Assembly: GCA_963771735.1 (NCBI GenBank)
Contig: CAVYUN010000002.1
Location: 1,465,137-1,529,136, forward strand
Length of the DNA: 64,000 bases
DNA from: 66-474 sp963771735
GTDB taxonomy: Bacteria; Pseudomonadota; Gammaproteobacteria; Xanthomonadales; Rhodanobacteraceae
Reading direction: 5' to 3'
Positions 46,273 to 55,688 of this stretch are shown one piece after another. Each line of letters opens with the position of its first letter. Position 1 is the first letter of the stretch. The translations under genes and the position numbers were made by a program. The notes under the pieces are model-generated. The model did no database searches. It worked only from the letters and a program-made list of their open reading frames with translations, and had not been told where the DNA came from.

Positions 46273-47334
46273 TTATTCGCTTTCCCGCCAGTCGCGGCGG
46301 CGCGGGGCACGGATCGGTTCATGGTTGCCGTGCATGCGGTCTTCGTACCGCGCAGCCTGTTCCTCGCGCTGGTCACTCAGTTTCAGGTAATGCCGCCAGC
46401 GTTCGTGGTCCAGTTCGCCGGCTTCGAGTGCCTCGCGCACCGCACAGCCGGGTTCGTTGCCATGGCTGCAGTCGGCGAACCGGCATTGTTCGGTGAGCGC
46501 GTCGATGTCGTCGAACAGCTCGAGGTCCTCGTCGCCGGTCAATTTCAGTTCGCGCATGCCGGGCGTGTCGATCAGGCAAGCGCCGCCCGGCAGGGGCAAC
46601 AACGCGCGGTGGGAAGTGGTGTGGCGGCCACGGTCGTCGTTGCTGCGGGTTGCGGCGGTGGCCATGCGGTCCTTGCCCAGCAGGGTATTGCTCAGCGTGG
46701 ATTTGCCGGCGCCCGAAGAGCCGACCAGCACCGCCGTGACGGCGGGTGCGAGGAATTCGCCGAGCGCCGCCACGCTGTCGGCGTCCTTGCCGTTGATCGC
46801 GACCACCGGGGTGCCGTCGGGCAGGCGCTTGCGCAGCACGTCGACGGCCGCATCGGCTTTCGCCGCATCAACGCTGTCGCGCTTGGTCAGGACCACCACG
46901 ACCCGTGCGCCGCAGCCCTGGATCAGCGCCAGGTAGCGTTCTATGCGAGCCGGGTTGAAGTCGCCATCCAGTCCGGTCAGCACGAACACGACGTCGATGT
47001 TGGTGGCGATGATCTGGCGTTGATATTTTTCACCCGCGGCCGCGCGTTCGAGTATGCCGCGGCGCGGCAGGATCTCGACGATGTGGGGCGGCGTGCCGGA
47101 TTCCACGACCACGAAGTCGCCGACCGCAGGACGCTCCGCGGGTTCGAGGCCACGCTTGAGGAATTTCGGCGCGGGCTGCGCGTTGAAGGTGTGCTCGCCG
47201 TCGTGCACTTCGTAACCGGCGCGGTGGTGGGTCGAGACGCGGGCAAGCGTTTGGCCGGCTGCGAGTAGTGGAAGCTCGTGGTGCCAGCCGATGCGCTGCA
47301 GAGTCGTCGCGGGTTGCCTGGAAGATGTTGCCAT
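46273..47334 (-). CDS. rsgA: Small ribosomal subunit biogenesis GTPase RsgA
   Basis: Circularly permuted GTPase that checks late 30S maturation (353 residues). An OB-fold (AVGDFVVVE) is followed by permuted GTPase motifs: TNIDVVFVLTGL, VVLTKRDSVD (G4), LVGSSGAGKSTLSNTLLG (G1) and LIDTPGMRELKL (G3). The C-terminal zinc-binding domain has CRFADCSHGNEPGCAV. It is divergent from alaA. Confidence 0.95.
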   Translation of the reverse strand: MATSSRQPATTLQRIGWHHELPLLAAGQTLARVSTHHRAGYEVHDGEHTFNAQPAPKFLKRGLEPAERPAVGDFVVVESGTPPHIVEILPRRGILERAAAGEKYQRQIIATNIDVVFVLTGLDGDFNPARIERYLALIQGCGARVVVVLTKRDSVDAAKADAAVDVLRKRLPDGTPVVAINGKDADSVAALGEFLAPAVTAVLVGSSGAGKSTLSNTLLGKDRMATAATRSNDDRGRHTTSHRALLPLPGGACLIDTPGMRELKLTGDEDLELFDDIDALTEQCRFADCSHGNEPGCAVREALEAGELDHERWRHYLKLSDQREEQAARYEDRMHGNHEPIRAPRRRDWRESE

Positions 47335-47425
47335 GGCGGGGAAGGGCCCGTCCGGAAAGTCGAGGGGGTGTTTGCCAGCACCGGAATCGCCGTTAGCATG
47401 CCCGATCCATCAAGTGTTTGCAGCC

Positions 47426-48670
47426 ATGCGCGAATCCGTCATTCACCCCAGCTTTCATCTTGACGAGGTCCGTTACGAAATCCGGGGCGCCCTCGCGCGG
47501 CACGCGCGCGTGCTGGAAGCCGCCGGCCATGCCGTACTGAAGCTCAACATAGGCAACCCCGGGCGCTTCGGTTTTCGCGCCCCCGCGCACCTGGTGGACG
47601 CGATGAGCAGGCACCTCGCCGACAGCGAAGCCTATGGCCACGAGCAGGGGCTGGAAGGCGCGCGCGCGGCGATTCTTGCCCGGCAGCAAGCACGCGGCGC
47701 GAACGTTGCCGACATCGAACGCATTTTCATCGGCAACGGTGTCAGCGAATTGATCGACCTGGTACTGCGTGCGCTGCTGAACCAGGGTGACGAGGTGCTG
47801 TTGCCGGCGCCGGATTATCCGTTGTGGAGTGCCGCAAGCATCCTCAACGACGGCACGCCGCGTTACTACCCGTGCCCGGCTTCGCGCGCGCACCTGCCGG
47901 ATCCGGACGAGATCGAGGCGATGTGCGGACCTCGTACCCGCGCGATCGTGCTGATCAATCCCAACAACCCGACCGGCGCCTGCTATCCGCGGGACCTGCT
48001 GGAGCGCATCGTCGCGATCGCCGAACGCCATGGCCTGCTGCTGTTGTCCGACGAAATCTACGACGACATCCGTTACGACGGCGCGCCATTCACCCCGCTG
48101 GCGTCCCTGGCGGGCGAGCTTGCCTGCGTGACGTTCGGTGGCTTGTCCAAGGTGCATCGCGCCTGCGGTTTCCGGGTCGGCTGGGCGGCGCTTTCGGGCA
48201 GAGGCGCGGGTACCGAGGCGTACCGCGAGGCCCTGCAGCTGCTGGCCGCTTTGCGCTTGTGTCCGAACGTGCCCGGCCAATGGGCCATCGTGCCCGCGCT
48301 GACTGGTCCCGACACCATCACGGCTCTCACGGTGCCCGGCGGCCGCCTGTACGAATCACGCCGGGCGGTGCTGGAGGGCGTTGCGCGCAGCCGGTTCCTC
48401 GAGTGCGTGGCGCCGGAGGGCGCGTTGTACGCATTTCCGTCGGTGCGAGCCGAGGTTCTGCCTGCATTCGACGACAGCGAATTCGCGATGCGTCTGCTGG
48501 ATGAGGAGCACGCACTGGTGGTGCCGGGTTCCAGTTTCAACCTGCAATCGAGTCGGCATTTCAGGATCACGCTGTTGCCGGAGGCGGCCGAGATCGCCGA
48601 CGTGTTCGCACGCATCGATCGCACCCTGGCGCGCATGGTGGGAGAGCAGCCTGCCACGCGGGTGGCCTGA
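47426..48670 (+). CDS. alaA: Alanine/2-aminobutyrate aminotransferase, AlaA-like
   Basis: A 414-residue fold-type I PLP enzyme making alanine from pyruvate and glutamate. Motifs: LKLNIGNPGRFGFRAP, GVSELIDLVLRALLNQGDEV, VLINPNNPTGACYPRDLL, LLLSDEIYDDIRYDG and FGGLSKVHRACGFRVGW with the PLP Lys. The start MRESVIHPSFHLDEVRYEIRG (ATG 47426) matches YfbQ/AlaA proteins. GTG 47414 is an alternative. Confidence 0.9.
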   Translation: MRESVIHPSFHLDEVRYEIRGALARHARVLEAAGHAVLKLNIGNPGRFGFRAPAHLVDAMSRHLADSEAYGHEQGLEGARAAILARQQARGANVADIERIFIGNGVSELIDLVLRALLNQGDEVLLPAPDYPLWSAASILNDGTPRYYPCPASRAHLPDPDEIEAMCGPRTRAIVLINPNNPTGACYPRDLLERIVAIAERHGLLLLSDEIYDDIRYDGAPFTPLASLAGELACVTFGGLSKVHRACGFRVGWAALSGRGAGTEAYREALQLLAALRLCPNVPGQWAIVPALTGPDTITALTVPGGRLYESRRAVLEGVARSRFLECVAPEGALYAFPSVRAEVLPAFDDSEFAMRLLDEEHALVVPGSSFNLQSSRHFRITLLPEAAEIADVFARIDRTLARMVGEQPATRVA

Positions 48671-48673
48671 TCG

Positions 48674-49285
48674 ATGGCACTCCGCTGCCTCGCCCTGGGC
48701 GATTCCTACACCATCGGCGAGGGTGTGGCGACCAACGAGTGCTGGCCGGCGCAACTGGCCACGCGTTTACGCGGCGAGGGCATCGATGTCGGCGATCCAC
48801 AGATCATCGCCACCACCGGCTGGACGACCGACGAGCTTGGGGCGGCTATGGACACGGCGACGTTTGCGCCGCCCTATGCACTGGTGACACTGCTGGTCGG
48901 TGTCAACAACCAGTATCGCGGCCGCGGACTGGATGAATATCGCGAACAGTTCTCTACCTTGCTGCAGCGGGCGATCGCATTGGCGGGTGGAGACACGAAA
49001 CGCGTGATCGTGGCGTCGATCCCCGACTGGGGCGTGACGCCGTTTGCCCGCAACCAAGGGCACGATGCCGCCCGGATTGCTCGTCAAATCGATGCGTTCA
49101 ACGTGGTGGCGCGCGCGGAGGCCGAGCATGCCGGCGCGCACTGGATCGACGTCACCGGCATTTCACGTGCGCCGGAATCGCGCGATGAGCTGACCGTCGA
49201 CGGCTTGCACCCGTCCGCGGCACAGTACGCACGCTGGGTCGGTGCGATCAAGCCGGTGGTGGAACGGGCACTGCGCGGCAACTGA
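48674..49285 (+). CDS. SGNH/GDSL-type hydrolase
   Basis: A 203-residue SGNH-fold esterase or lipase. Block I is LALGDSYTIGEG with the nucleophile serine, the oxyanion residues lie in TTGWTTDEL and LLVGVNNQYRG, and the catalytic Asp/His are in DGLHPSAAQYARW. It has no signal peptide, so it should be cytoplasmic. It follows alaA by three bases, suggesting co-transcription. Substrate unknown. Confidence 0.88.
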   Translation: MALRCLALGDSYTIGEGVATNECWPAQLATRLRGEGIDVGDPQIIATTGWTTDELGAAMDTATFAPPYALVTLLVGVNNQYRGRGLDEYREQFSTLLQRAIALAGGDTKRVIVASIPDWGVTPFARNQGHDAARIARQIDAFNVVARAEAEHAGAHWIDVTGISRAPESRDELTVDGLHPSAAQYARWVGAIKPVVERALRGN

Positions 49286-49327
49286 CCCAGGCGTGCGGCT
49301 ATCATCCGAGGCTGCGCCCGACATCGC

Positions 49328-49846
49328 ATGGAATCAAGCGTGAGCAAGTTGCCCAAACCGAACGCGCTGGTGTGGCTGATCGTGTCCGCGCTGGTGATCG
49401 CGTGCGACCAGGCGACCAAGGCCGTCGTCCGGCACGTGCTGGTGCCGTACATGCCGCACGTGGTGATCCCGCACGTCCTCAACTGGACACTCGCCTTCAA
49501 CCGCGGTGCGGCTTTCAGCTTGCTTGCCGATTCGTCGGGTTGGCAGACCTGGCTGTTCGGGGCGCTCGCGGTCGTCGTGAGCATCGGCCTGGGCGTATGG
49601 CTGGCGCGCATGCCGCGCGGTGACTGGCGCACCGCGCTGCCGGTGGCGCTGATCATCGGCGGCGCGCTGGGCAATCTCGTCGATCGTCTGCTGCACGGGC
49701 AGGTCACCGATTTCATCCAGGTCCACTGGCATGCGTGGTCCTATCCCGCGTTCAACGTGGCCGACTCGTCGATCACGGTCGGGGCGGTGCTGCTGATCGC
49801 GTTCGGGCTTCTGGGTGGACACGGGGCCCGCTCGCAGCAACAATAG
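49328..49846 (+). CDS. lspA: Lipoprotein signal peptidase
   Basis: Aspartic peptidase of the inner membrane that cleaves prolipoprotein signal peptides (172 residues, about four transmembrane helices). Conserved segments are VIACDQATKAVV, NWTLAFNRGAAFS, and the two catalytic aspartates in GALGNLVDRLL and FNVADSSITVG. Normally it sits directly after ileS; its displacement here is noted in the findings. Confidence 0.95.
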   Translation: MESSVSKLPKPNALVWLIVSALVIACDQATKAVVRHVLVPYMPHVVIPHVLNWTLAFNRGAAFSLLADSSGWQTWLFGALAVVVSIGLGVWLARMPRGDWRTALPVALIIGGALGNLVDRLLHGQVTDFIQVHWHAWSYPAFNVADSSITVGAVLLIAFGLLGGHGARSQQQ

Positions 49847-49937
49847 TCGGCTGCCGTACCTGCGTGATCTCTGCCCGCAGTGCGGGACGGCGGCTCGCGC
49901 CGCTGCCGGCACATCCCAAAAATCATGAGGCTCCTGC

Positions 49938-51098
49938 ATGAATTTTCACGAATATCAGGCCAAGCAATTGTTCGCCGAGTTCGGCATCGCGGTGCCGCCC
50001 GGCAAGGTCGCGTCGACGCCGGCCGAAGCGGTCGAAGCCGCGCGCGCGCTGGGTGGCGAGCAGTGGATGGTGAAGGCGCAGATCCATGCCGGCGGGCGCG
50101 GCAAGGCCGGCGGCGTCAAGTTCTGCAAGTCGCTGGACGAAGTGAAGGCGGCGGCCGAGGGCATGCTCGGCAAGAACATGGAAACCTACCAGTCCGGCGG
50201 CCGCGCGCTGCCGGTGAACCTGGTGCTGGTGACCGAGGCCACCGACATCGCCAAGGAACTGTACCTGTCGACGCTGGTGGATCGCGGCGAGAAGGCGGTC
50301 ACCTTCATCGCTTCGGCGCGCGGTGGCGTGGACATCGAGCAGGTGGCGCGCGAAACGCCGGACGAAATCCACACCGTCACCGTGAATTTCACCGAGGGGC
50401 TGCAGCCCTACCAGTGCCGCGAACTCGGTTTCGCGCTGGGTCTCACCGCGAAGCAGGTCAACCAGCTCACCAAGATCATGCTGGGCTTGTACAAGCTGTT
50501 CAACGCCAAGGATCTGTCGCTGGTCGAATTGAATCCGCTGGCGATCGTCGAATCCGGCGACCTGATGGCGCTGGACGGCAAGGTCAATTCGGACGACAAC
50601 GCCGAATTCAGGCACCCGGAGCTCGCGGCGATGCGCGACGTTTCGCAGGAAGATCCGGCCGAGGCCGAAGCGGCGGCCGAGCACCTCAACTACGTCACGA
50701 TGGATGGCACGATCGGCTGCATGGTCAACGGCGCGGGCCTCGCGATGGCGACCATGGACGTGATCAAGCTGGCCGGCGGCGAGCCCGCCAACTTCCTCGA
50801 CGTCGGCGGCGGCGCAACCAAGGAGCGGGTGACCGCGGCGTTCAAGCTGATCCTGTCGTCACCCAGGGTCAACTGCATCCTGGTCAACATCTTCGGCGGG
50901 ATCGTGCGTTGCGACCTGATCGCCGAGGGCATCATCGCCGCGGTCAAGGAAGTCGGCCTGGAGATCCCGGTGGTCGTGCGCCTGCAGGGCACCAACGTCG
51001 AAAAGGGCCGCGAACTGCTGGCCAACTCCGGGTTGAAGATTACCCCGGCCGACGATCTCAACGACGCGGCGCAGAAAGCCGTGGCCGCCGCGAAGTGA
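49938..51098 (+). CDS. sucC: Succinate-CoA ligase beta subunit
   Basis: ATP-grasp subunit of the TCA-cycle enzyme converting succinyl-CoA to succinate with ADP phosphorylation. MNFHEYQAKQLFAEFGI, AQIHAGGRGKAGGVK and LVELNPLAIVESGDLMALDGK are family hallmarks, and INGAGLAMATMD-like sequence (NGAGLAMATMDVI) and NIFGGIVRCDLIAEGI follow. Length 386. sucD follows after 15 bases with GAGGAG-type spacing. Confidence 0.97.
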   Translation: MNFHEYQAKQLFAEFGIAVPPGKVASTPAEAVEAARALGGEQWMVKAQIHAGGRGKAGGVKFCKSLDEVKAAAEGMLGKNMETYQSGGRALPVNLVLVTEATDIAKELYLSTLVDRGEKAVTFIASARGGVDIEQVARETPDEIHTVTVNFTEGLQPYQCRELGFALGLTAKQVNQLTKIMLGLYKLFNAKDLSLVELNPLAIVESGDLMALDGKVNSDDNAEFRHPELAAMRDVSQEDPAEAEAAAEHLNYVTMDGTIGCMVNGAGLAMATMDVIKLAGGEPANFLDVGGGATKERVTAAFKLILSSPRVNCILVNIFGGIVRCDLIAEGIIAAVKEVGLEIPVVVRLQGTNVEKGRELLANSGLKITPADDLNDAAQKAVAAAK

Positions 51099-51113
51099 GG
51101 AGTTGCTAAAGAC

Positions 51114-51989
51114 ATGTCCGTACTCGTCAACAAGAACACCAAGGTCATCTGCCAGGGCTTCACCGGCCAGCAAGGCACCTTCCATTCCGAACAGGCGCTG
51201 GAATACGGCACCAAGCTGGTTGGCGGCGTCACCCCGGGCAAGGGCGGCAGCGAGCACATCGGCCTGCCGGTTTTCAACACCGTGCGCGAGGCGGTGGACG
51301 ACACCGGCGCCGACGCGTCGGTGATCTTCGTGCCGCCGCCGTTCGCGGCCGACGCGATCATGGAGGCCGCGGCCGGCGGCATCAAGGTGATCGTCGCGAT
51401 CACCGAGGGCATTCCGGTGCTCGACATGCTGCGCGTCAAGAACGTGCTCAAGGATTATCCCGACACCGTGCTGATCGGGCCGAACTGCCCCGGCATCATC
51501 ACCCCGGGCGAGTGCAAGATCGGCATCATGCCCGGCCATATCCACAAGCCGGGCAAGGTCGCGATCGTGTCGCGTTCCGGCACGCTGACCTATGAAGCGG
51601 TATTCCAGACCACCAACGTGGGCCTCGGCCAGTCCACCGTGATCGGTATCGGCGGCGACCCGATCAACGGCATGAACTTCATCGACTGCCTCAAGCTGTT
51701 CCAGGACGACGAGCAGACCGAGGGCATCATCATGGTCGGCGAGATCGGCGGCAGCGCCGAGGAAGAAGCCGCCGAGTTCATCGAGGAGCACGTCAGCAAG
51801 CCGGTGGTCGCGTTCATCGCCGGCGCTTCGGCGCCGCCCGGCAAGCGCATGGGGCATGCGGGCGCGATCATCTCGGGCGGCAAGGGCACCGCCGCGGCCA
51901 AGTTCGCCGCGCTCGAGAAGGCCGGCGTTGCCACCGTGAAGTCGCCGGCGGACCTGGGTGTGACGCTCGCCGGGAAAATGAAGCACTGA
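51114..51989 (+). CDS. sucD: Succinate-CoA ligase alpha subunit
   Basis: CoA-binding, phosphohistidine-bearing subunit (291 residues). N-terminal CoA site: CQGFTGQQGTFHSEQALEYG. GPNCPGIITPGECKIGIMPGHI follows, and the active-site His is in PPGKRMGHAGAIISGG. Forms the heterotetramer with SucC. A strong terminator follows. Confidence 0.97.
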   Translation: MSVLVNKNTKVICQGFTGQQGTFHSEQALEYGTKLVGGVTPGKGGSEHIGLPVFNTVREAVDDTGADASVIFVPPPFAADAIMEAAAGGIKVIVAITEGIPVLDMLRVKNVLKDYPDTVLIGPNCPGIITPGECKIGIMPGHIHKPGKVAIVSRSGTLTYEAVFQTTNVGLGQSTVIGIGGDPINGMNFIDCLKLFQDDEQTEGIIMVGEIGGSAEEEAAEFIEEHVSKPVVAFIAGASAPPGKRMGHAGAIISGGKGTAAAKFAALEKAGVATVKSPADLGVTLAGKMKH

Positions 51990-52017
51990 CCGCCAGCCGT
52001 GCAGGCGTAAAATAACG

Positions 52018-52044
52018 AGGCCGCGATTCGTCGCGGCCTTTGTC
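52018..52044 (+). terminator. Intrinsic terminator after sucCD
   Basis: AGGCCGCG, loop ATTCGT, CGCGGCCT, followed by TTGTCT. An 8-bp perfect GC-rich stem 28 bases after the sucD stop, with nadE starting just downstream. Confidence 0.8.
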
Positions 52045-52059
52045 TATCCGGGATCGTCC

Positions 52060-53697
52060 ATGGCCACGCTGCGGCTCGCCCTTGCCCAATTCGATTTTCC
52101 GGTCGGCGCGGTCGCGGCCAATGCGGACCGCATGCGCGAGCTGATGCGCGAGGCACGCGCCGGCGGTGCCGACTTGCTGGTATGCCCGGAGCTCGCGTTG
52201 AGCGGCTATCCACCCGAGGATTTGCTTTTGCGGCCGAGTTTCCTCGCCGCCTGCCAGGCCGAACTCGACAAGCTTGCGGCCGAAACCGACGGCCTCGCCA
52301 CGCTGGTCGGATTCCCGCACAGCGCGGGCATGCTTTACAACGCCGCGGCGATGCTGCGCGAGGGTCGCATCGCGCAGGTCGCGCACAAGCACGCATTGCC
52401 CAATTACGGGGTGTTCGACGACAAGCGCTGGTTCGAGCCGGGCCACGCGGTGACCGTCACGATGGTGAACGGCGTGCGGATCGGATTGCTGATCTGCGAG
52501 GATGCCTGGCAACCCGAACCGGTCGCCGCCGCTGCCCGCGCCGGCGCGGAGCTGGTCATCGTGATCAACGCTTCGCCCTTCGATGTCGCCAAGCAGGCGC
52601 GGCGCGAAGACGTGCTCGCCGCGCGCGCGCGCGAAACCGGCTGCGCGATCGCCTACCTCAACATGGTCGGCGGCCAGGACGAGGTGGTCTACGACGGCGC
52701 CTCGCTGCTGGTCAATGGCGACGGCTCGATCGCGGCGCGCGCACCCGCGTTCGTGGATGCGTTGCTGTGGGCCGAGTGCGATGCCGCCACCCGCAAATGG
52801 ACGACGCGCGACTGGCCCGTGTCCGGTGATGGCCCATCCGAAGCCACGCTGTACGCGGCGCTGGTACGTGGCGTGCGCGACTACGTCGGCAAGAACGGGT
52901 TCGATGGCGTGTTGCTCGGCCTGTCCGGCGGCATCGATTCGGCATTGACGCTTGCGATCGCGGTGGACGCCCTGGGCGCGGACAGGGTCACCGCCGTGAT
53001 GTTGCCTTCGCGCTACACGTCGGATCTTTCATTGCGCGAGGCACACGCACAGGCCCGGGCGCTCGACGTCGAATACTTCGATCTTGCCATCGGCAAGGCC
53101 GTCGACGCGTTCGCCGCAACGCTCGACCCCGCGTGCGGCGAACTGTCTGACCTCGCCACGCAGAACCTGCAGGCGCGCAGCCGCGGCGTGTTGCTGATGG
53201 CCTTGTCCAACCAGACCGGCAAGCTGTTGCTCACCACCGGCAACAAGAGCGAGATGGCGGTCGGTTATGCGACCCTGTACGGCGACATGTGTGGCGGCTA
53301 CGCGCCGCTCAAGGATGTCTACAAGACGCAGGTGTATGCGCTGGCACGCTGGCGCAACGCAGCAGCCACAACCGGGAACGGGGAACGGGGACACGACGTG
53401 ATCCCCCATGCCGTGATCGAACGCGCGCCCTCTGCCGAGCTGCGCGCCGACCAGACCGATCAGGATTCCTTGCCGTCCTACGATGTGCTGGACGGCATCC
53501 TCGCGCGCTGCATCGAGGGTGCCCAGTCCGAAGCGGAGATCATCGCGGCGGGCTACGAGGCGGAGGACGTGCGGCGCGTGGTGCGCATGCTGTACGCCAG
53601 CGAGTTCAAGCGCCGTCAGTCCGCACCCGGTCCGCGCGTTTCGACCTGCGCGTTCGGGCGCGAACGGCGTTACCCCATCAGCAACGCCTGGCGCTGA
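52060..53697 (+). CDS. nadE: Glutamine-dependent NAD+ synthetase
   Basis: A 545-residue enzyme with an N-terminal nitrilase-fold glutaminase (LRLALAQFDFPVG, CPELALSGYPPEDLL with the catalytic Glu, LLICEDAWQPEP with Cys) and a C-terminal synthetase whose P-loop is LLGLSGGIDSALTLAI. NKSEMAVGYATLYGDMCGGYAPLKDVYKT is the conserved deamido-NAD site. C-terminal residues FKRRQSAPGP close the protein as in relatives. Confidence 0.96.
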   Translation: MATLRLALAQFDFPVGAVAANADRMRELMREARAGGADLLVCPELALSGYPPEDLLLRPSFLAACQAELDKLAAETDGLATLVGFPHSAGMLYNAAAMLREGRIAQVAHKHALPNYGVFDDKRWFEPGHAVTVTMVNGVRIGLLICEDAWQPEPVAAAARAGAELVIVINASPFDVAKQARREDVLAARARETGCAIAYLNMVGGQDEVVYDGASLLVNGDGSIAARAPAFVDALLWAECDAATRKWTTRDWPVSGDGPSEATLYAALVRGVRDYVGKNGFDGVLLGLSGGIDSALTLAIAVDALGADRVTAVMLPSRYTSDLSLREAHAQARALDVEYFDLAIGKAVDAFAATLDPACGELSDLATQNLQARSRGVLLMALSNQTGKLLLTTGNKSEMAVGYATLYGDMCGGYAPLKDVYKTQVYALARWRNAAATTGNGERGHDVIPHAVIERAPSAELRADQTDQDSLPSYDVLDGILARCIEGAQSEAEIIAAGYEAEDVRRVVRMLYASEFKRRQSAPGPRVSTCAFGRERRYPISNAWR

Positions 53698-53728
53698 TCA
53701 TTCCGTGATCCGTCCGGCTGTGTGCGCC

Positions 53729-54574
53729 TCAATCGTTGTTGGCGGTGAACGGAAGCAGGCGCCACACCCAGGTGTGATGGTTGGGCCACTTCTTCGGATT
53801 GCGCAAATAGGGATGGTTCGGGTAGTTGAGCTTGAGAACCTCTGTCGTCTGGTCGGCGAGTCGCTGCTGTCCCAGCATGTGATAGCTCTTGGCCAGCACC
53901 GCCAGTGCATCGGCGGTCTCGGGTGCGCGTTGATAATGCTCGATGATGTACTTGGCACGGTCGGCCGAGGCGATATAGGCCTTGCGCTGCAGGTAGAACT
54001 TGGCGGTGTTCAGTTCCGATTGCGCCAACTGGTTGCGCAGGTAGATCATGCGTTGACGCGCATCGGCCGCGTAGCGCGTGTCGGGGAAGCGCGCGATCAA
54101 GGTGTTGAAATCGTCGAACGACTGCAACGCATAGGCCTGGTCGAAGCGTGACGGGCTGATCTTGACAAGCTTCTGCACCCCGCTCTCGGTACGATCGAAG
54201 TTGATCAGGCCGCGCAGGTAATACGCGTAGGCGACATGCTTCTGGGTCGGGTAGGTCTTGATGAACTCGTTGATCGTCGAGTAGGCGTCTTCGTACTTGC
54301 CGTCCTTGTATTGCGCGTAAGCCAGCTCGATTTGCGATTGTTCGTTGTAGGCACCATAAGGGAAACGCGCGATCAGCTTCTGGTAAATCGTCTCGGCCGA
54401 CCCCCAGTTGCCGGCTTCCGACATGATGTGCGCACGCTGGTACAACTGTTCGACGGTCATGTTGTTCAGCGTTTCGCGTGGACCGTGGTGGAACAGCGAA
54501 CAGGCGCCCACGGCCAGCAGCAGCGGCAGGAACAAGGCAATTTTGAGCAGCGGAGCTTGGCGTCGGGATGGCAT
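53729..54574 (-). CDS. bamD: Outer-membrane assembly lipoprotein BamD
   Basis: Essential TPR lipoprotein of the Bam complex (281 residues). Signal sequence ends in the lipobox AVGACSLF (Cys25). Five TPR-like helical hairpins follow, including AETIYQKLIARFPYGAYNEQSQIELAYAQYKDGKYEDA and RFPDTRYAADARQRMIYLRNQLA, the characteristic BamD signature. ATG 54574 gives the standard signal peptide. It is divergent from rluD, as in E. coli. Confidence 0.95.
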   Translation of the reverse strand: MPSRRQAPLLKIALFLPLLLAVGACSLFHHGPRETLNNMTVEQLYQRAHIMSEAGNWGSAETIYQKLIARFPYGAYNEQSQIELAYAQYKDGKYEDAYSTINEFIKTYPTQKHVAYAYYLRGLINFDRTESGVQKLVKISPSRFDQAYALQSFDDFNTLIARFPDTRYAADARQRMIYLRNQLAQSELNTAKFYLQRKAYIASADRAKYIIEHYQRAPETADALAVLAKSYHMLGQQRLADQTTEVLKLNYPNHPYLRNPKKWPNHHTWVWRLLPFTANND

Positions 54575-54646
54575 CGGACAATTCTTTGCGAACGCGAACG
54601 GGCATGATAGCGGAATCCGCATCACCCAACCGGAGAAATGGCCGGC

Positions 54647-55612
54647 ATGGCTGAACCACCGCTCCACATGGAAATACCCTCCGACCTGGCCGGGCAACGC
54701 TTCGACCAGATTCTGCCCCGGTTGTTCCATGGATATTCCAGGGCGCACCTGGCCGCGGAGATCAAGGCCGGGCGCATCCGGCTGGATGGCCGCGAAGTAC
54801 AGCCGCGCACGCTGGTACGCGGCGGCGAATCGGTGGAATGGCAGCGTGTCGAGCGCAGCGTGCTGGACGATCCGGCCGAGGATATCACCCTTGCCATCGT
54901 GCACGAAGATGCGGACCTCATGGTCATCGACAAGCCGGCCGGCCTGGTGGTGCATCCGGGCGCCGGCAATCGCGCGGGCACGTTGCTGAACGCGTTGCTG
55001 CACAAAGATCCGGGTCTGGCCCGGGTACCACGTGCCGGCATCGTGCACCGGCTGGACAAGGACACCTCGGGCCTGATGGTGGTGGCGCGTTCGCTGCCCG
55101 CGCAGACCGCGCTGGTGGCGATGCTGGCCGCGCGCGACATCCACCGACGCTATGCCGCCATCGTCAACGGCGTACCCGTGGCGGGCGGCACCGTGGACGC
55201 GCCGCTGGACCGGCATCCCGCTGACCGCCTGCGCCGCGCGGTGCGCGAGGGTGGACGCCCCGCGGTCACGCATTACCGGGTGCGCGAGAAGTTCCGCGCG
55301 CATGCCTTGCTGCAGTGCGAACTGGAATCCGGGCGCACCCACCAGATCCGCGTGCACATGGCGCACGCCGGCTGGCCGCTGGTCGGCGATCCGCTGTACG
55401 GGCGCGGGCTGAGGCTTCCTCGCGGCGCGACACCGCGCCTGGCCGAGGCGCTGCGCGGATTCCGGCGCCAGGCGCTGCACGCCGAACGGTTGGCGTTTGC
55501 CCATCCGGTCACCGGCAAGGAACTGGAATTCGACGCGCCGCCACCGCAGGATTTCGTCGACCTGCTGGATGCGCTGCGCGAGGATGCGGCCGCGGAGGCG
55601 CTCGGAAGGTGA
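54647..55612 (+). CDS. rluD: 23S rRNA pseudouridine synthase RluD
   Basis: Forms pseudouridines 1911, 1915 and 1917 of 23S rRNA in relatives. An N-terminal S4 domain (LAGQRFDQILPRLFHGYSRAHL) precedes the catalytic domain with AGIVHRLDKDTSGLMVVARS, containing the catalytic Asp, and LESGRTHQIRVHMAHAGWPLVGDPLYG. The start at ATG 54647 gives about 321 residues; ATG 54638 is three codons upstream. It is divergent from bamD and upstream of pgeF, the common gammaproteobacterial arrangement. Confidence 0.93.
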   Translation: MAEPPLHMEIPSDLAGQRFDQILPRLFHGYSRAHLAAEIKAGRIRLDGREVQPRTLVRGGESVEWQRVERSVLDDPAEDITLAIVHEDADLMVIDKPAGLVVHPGAGNRAGTLLNALLHKDPGLARVPRAGIVHRLDKDTSGLMVVARSLPAQTALVAMLAARDIHRRYAAIVNGVPVAGGTVDAPLDRHPADRLRRAVREGGRPAVTHYRVREKFRAHALLQCELESGRTHQIRVHMAHAGWPLVGDPLYGRGLRLPRGATPRLAEALRGFRRQALHAERLAFAHPVTGKELEFDAPPPQDFVDLLDALREDAAAEALGR

Positions 55613-55688
55613 GGGCTCCGGGCATTTGCCTTTGTCATCATCCGGGTGCAGGCCGGAATGCAGCGTGGTTCACGCTCGAGATTCGCCG

